This document shows, in pieces, positions 61,608 to 64,000 of a DNA stretch of 64,000 bases; position 1 is the first letter of the stretch, and each line of letters starts with the position of its first letter. This stretch comes from Endotrypanum monterogeii (taxonomy: Eukaryota; Euglenozoa; Kinetoplastea; Trypanosomatida; Trypanosomatidae), in NCBI GenBank assembly GCA_000333855.2, contig CM007338.1:380806-444805 (forward strand). Reading direction: 5' to 3'. Both the position numbers and the translations under genes were made by a program. A model generated the notes under the pieces. The model worked only from the letters and a program-made list of their open reading frames with translations. It ran no database searches and had not been told where the DNA came from.

Positions 61608-63049
61608 TCGCCCGCGCGCGACACGCATAACGGCAACAAGTGAGAAAGGGATGGAGACATATATATATATATGAAACACCATACCCGCACAGCAAAAAAA
61701 AACAGTAAATATAGATTTTTTATTTCATTTCTTTGCCTGGCGGTCGCCATCCGACACCCAGACAAACATGCACACACACGAGCACGTGGTATCAATAGAG
61801 GGATGACCAATGCCAGTACCATGTGTAGCTGTGCCAGAAGTAAGTACCCCCTACGGCGGTGGAGCGATATATCGCTGAGAAGGTCTGCAATCTATTCCCC
61901 GCATCGCGTTGACTCGGAGCGCGCTACGTGTATGAATACACTCGTCATCGCCCATACAAGAGACGAGGTGCCGAAGTACCTCGAATGTTTTCTTGCCCAG
62001 CCCTCGTCGCCAATGGATAGAGGAAGCCTGAGCAACCTCGAGGGATGAGCTGAGCTAGAAGCAGTGGTCGGCCTCAAGTGATACAGTGAGCGTTTCTCCG
62101 ACATGTTTGTGCCACTGCTTCCCACCCCGCATTGGATCCTGATAACGAACCAGAGGAAGTGTCAAGTGTGGCCTTTGACCACTTGCATATATTTATATTT
62201 TTTTTTCCTTTTGGGGGGGAGGGGGGGTGACGCCGAGTCGTTGCACGGGCCAGCTGTAGCTGCCTGTCTGCCCCCCCCCTCCCCTCTTGAAGTGTTTTCC
62301 CCTATTATGATGATTAATAATGTGTAGCCAAAACCAAGCGAAGCGAAGATGGAATCACCCACCACCACCCTACACCTCTTTCTCATTCACACAAAACGAA
62401 GGTGCACACTTGCTGGGTACGCCACCGCCGCTGTCTCGCATCTTCCTTTCCCCTCCCTCCCTCCATTTTTTTTCCTCGTCTCGATAATCAGTCTCGCAGT
62501 GATATTTTCTGTACCTCAGTCTACTTTCTATTGGGGTTACGCCCTCCTAATGCATGTGCGTCTGCATGTCGGCCCCCCCTTGCTTTCGATGGTGGCAGAA
62601 ATTCAACAAAAGAAAAAAAAATTCAAACTAATGGAGGAGCTGGGCGTAGTTATGTGGTGACAAAAGAGTCGCACGCGTACCTGCTCACGCACCAATGCCC
62701 ATGCCGACCTACCACCCCTTCTCGGCACATGCAAAATTGACATTGATGTGGAAACACCGTCTTTTTTTTGGGGGGGGCGGGGGATCAAACGAGCCCGCCT
62801 GCTCAATCACCCCGAGTTCTAGGAATTTCGTGGTCGCGCATCTAGTGATGGGCTTACTCCACTAACTGCATGTGTGAGTATGTATCTCCTTCTCTATTCG
62901 CTTCTCGTGTACCTCTTCGGCTTGGTGCCTTCATAGACTTGACATAGTCACCCGTAAACTTTCTTCTCTGAGTGATAGCCTGTGTGTGAGGGTCAGTAGA
63001 CTGGTCCGTGAAGTCGAGACCTCCCTCCATAGTGGCCGGTGACTTAGAC
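61608..63049. other. Intergenic spacer containing dispersed repeat copy B
   Basis: No gene is supported. It contains a short (TA)n (61660-61672), the 255-bp repeat at 61826-62080, a T-run then G-run (62199-62227), a C-run (62271-62278) and a T-run then G-run (62761-62783). Confidence 0.7.
61826..62080 (+). repeat. 255-bp dispersed repeat, copy B
   Basis: Identical over all 255 bases to 22726-22980, same orientation, 39,100 bases away. The palindrome AGCGATATATCGCT is at 61863-61876 and the 38-codon frame at 61932-62048. It begins about 220 bases after the 5-oxoprolinase stop, probably inside its 3' UTR. Flanking sequences of the two copies are unrelated. Confidence 0.95.
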
Positions 63050-64000
63050 ATGCAACAATCCCTGGAAGGGCCACCGGTGACCCTTAAGGAAACGACACAC
63101 AGCGTGCAGATGCACGCCCACACAGGCTCCCCTGCGGCTTCGTCAGAGAATGATGTTGCCATATCTTCTCCTGGCCAAGTTGAGCCTCCACGATCACACA
63201 GTGAGAATGGAGAAACCCCTCCAGTGGCAGCTGAATTGCTGACCACTGTGCAAGCAGAAAAGAGCACTGCCACAGCAATTATTCCCGCAGAGAGCCACGA
63301 CGCCCTCGTCCCGTGCGGCGAGTACCCTGTTTCCATTCAGCAAAGCAATGGTGCCATCGTCTCCCTCAACCCAACAGCACGACGCGTTGCCATCGGCATG
63401 TGCAAAGCAGGCATCTCCATCGCAGAGGGCTTTCTCCTTTCCAGTAGAGCTGTTCTCAACCCGATCTTCTCGGCGTCACTCATCGCTTACGAGTCCATGA
63501 ACGCAGTGCAGGCATACCGTCATGGCGAGCTCACTGCCCTCGGTAATCGCACCACGAAGGGCGACGTCACGCTCCGCATTGGGAAGGAATTGACGACTAT
63601 GGGCCTCGGCATGGCAATCGGTCACGGGGTGGGGGCGCTTATCGGCCTTAGCGCGATCCCGGTGGCTGGCCAGTTTGCTGTAGCAACAGTTCTATCCGTT
63701 GGGCTGGGCATATGCCTCGGCAAGCTGCTGACACACTACGTTGATCGCTTCATGGTGCGCCTCCAGCTTCGCAACAAATATGGGTATCCTAAAGACGAGC
63801 ACGGCACGCGCCGCCGCTTCGAGATGCTGATGGAGCGTCGCCATGACCTCTCCACGCTGGAAACGTGCCAGGTTGTGCAGCATTATACTGACTACCGTGT
63901 CGCGTGCGGATGGGAGAGCGCCAAAGACTTGGACGACTACAGATCCTCGAGTGACATCACACGCATGCCCCTGTCCCTTCAGCACTTCGCGGTGATTCAA
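63050..64000 (+). CDS. Hypothetical protein with glycine-rich hydrophobic region, 3' end missing
   Basis: An uninterrupted frame of 317 codons starts at the ATG at 63050 and is still open at the window edge, so the gene is partial. I do not recognise it. The first ~95 residues are Ser/Thr/Pro/Glu-rich and probably disordered. Then comes a helical region with AIGMCKAGISIAEGFLL and NPIFSASLIAYESMNAV (~115-160). A Gly-rich hydrophobic stretch with GLGMAIGHGVGALIGLSAIPVAGQ and SVGLGICLGKLL (~183-230) resembles glycine-zipper membrane or lipid-inserting segments. The last part is charged, with RRRFEMLMERRHDL. Codon use is like the other genes. Confidence 0.8.
   Translation, partial: MQQSLEGPPVTLKETTHSVQMHAHTGSPAASSENDVAISSPGQVEPPRSHSENGETPPVAAELLTTVQAEKSTATAIIPAESHDALVPCGEYPVSIQQSNGAIVSLNPTARRVAIGMCKAGISIAEGFLLSSRAVLNPIFSASLIAYESMNAVQAYRHGELTALGNRTTKGDVTLRIGKELTTMGLGMAIGHGVGALIGLSAIPVAGQFAVATVLSVGLGICLGKLLTHYVDRFMVRLQLRNKYGYPKDEHGTRRRFEMLMERRHDLSTLETCQVVQHYTDYRVACGWESAKDLDDYRSSSDITRMPLSLQHFAVIQ

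Noticed and set aside
1..64000. tRNA, rRNA, snRNA or snoRNA genes and CRISPR arrays
   Set aside because: I saw no cloverleaf with A/B boxes, no rRNA-like sequence, no spaced direct repeats and no convincing C/D or H/ACA signatures; small RNAs could still be missed by eye.

Overview
The window looks like a nuclear chromosome segment of a trypanosomatid of the Leishmania group (Leishmaniinae). About 17 protein genes, all on the + strand, are intronless and lie head to tail. They are separated by 0.5-2.7 kb spacers full of polypyrimidine tracts (trans-splice acceptor signals), homopolymer runs and (CA)n/(TA)n/(TG)n microsatellites. Coding sequence is GC-rich, while spacers are low-complexity. 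There is no strand switch, tRNA, rRNA or intron that I can recognise, so this is the interior of one polycistronic transcription unit. The UDP-glucose pyrophosphorylase and its neighbours (Rab7, ARPC1, 5-oxoprolinase) resemble, from memory, part of L. major chromosome 18. The protein differs visibly from L. major UGP, so this is probably another subgenus or a close relative such as Viannia, Porcisia or Endotrypanum. I cannot name the species.

Layout. 1-10.4 kb: an unknown protein, a mu-homology-domain (adaptor medium-chain-like) protein with a membrane-anchor-like N-terminus, a PPWD1-type WD40-cyclophilin and Rab7. 10.4-13.1 kb: a 2.7 kb spacer with extreme C/G tracts. 13.1-22.3 kb: ALG1 mannosyltransferase, a PPR protein with a PIN-like C-terminal domain, and Arp2/3 subunit ARPC1. 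22.3-28.8 kb: a spacer with the first copy of a 255-bp dispersed repeat, the Nrap/UTP22 ribosome-biogenesis protein and a small zinc-ribbon protein. 28.8-30.0 kb: a disturbed spacer with a perfect 30-bp-stem palindrome, a 112-base N gap, a duplicated block on both sides of the gap, and about 97 bases whose composition suggests sequence written backwards. 30.0-42.6 kb: PIG-V, a large disordered IQ-motif protein, a small basic/coiled-coil/acidic protein and UGP. 43-52 kb: a divergent mitochondrial carrier, a roadblock dynein light chain and a 1559-residue coiled-coil protein. 53.5-64 kb: a PhoD-like membrane phosphatase, a fused 5-oxoprolinase, the second repeat copy and a gene that runs off the right edge.

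Function. Kinetoplastid polycistrons are not operons in the bacterial sense, and the gene set is mixed. Three genes do feed glycoconjugate synthesis: UGP makes UDP-glucose, ALG1 adds the first mannose of the N-glycan precursor, and PIG-V adds the second mannose of the GPI anchor. Rab7, the mu-domain protein, ARPC1 and the dynein light chain belong to trafficking and cytoskeleton. The PPR-PIN protein, UTP22 and perhaps the zinc-ribbon protein belong to RNA or ribosome biology. Expression control is expected to be post-transcriptional, through UTRs, so the identical 255-bp repeats in two 3' spacers and the large hairpin are the non-coding features most worth following up. I see no clear previously undescribed system. 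The best candidates for novelty are the repeat pair, the PPR-PIN architecture and the anchored mu-domain protein.
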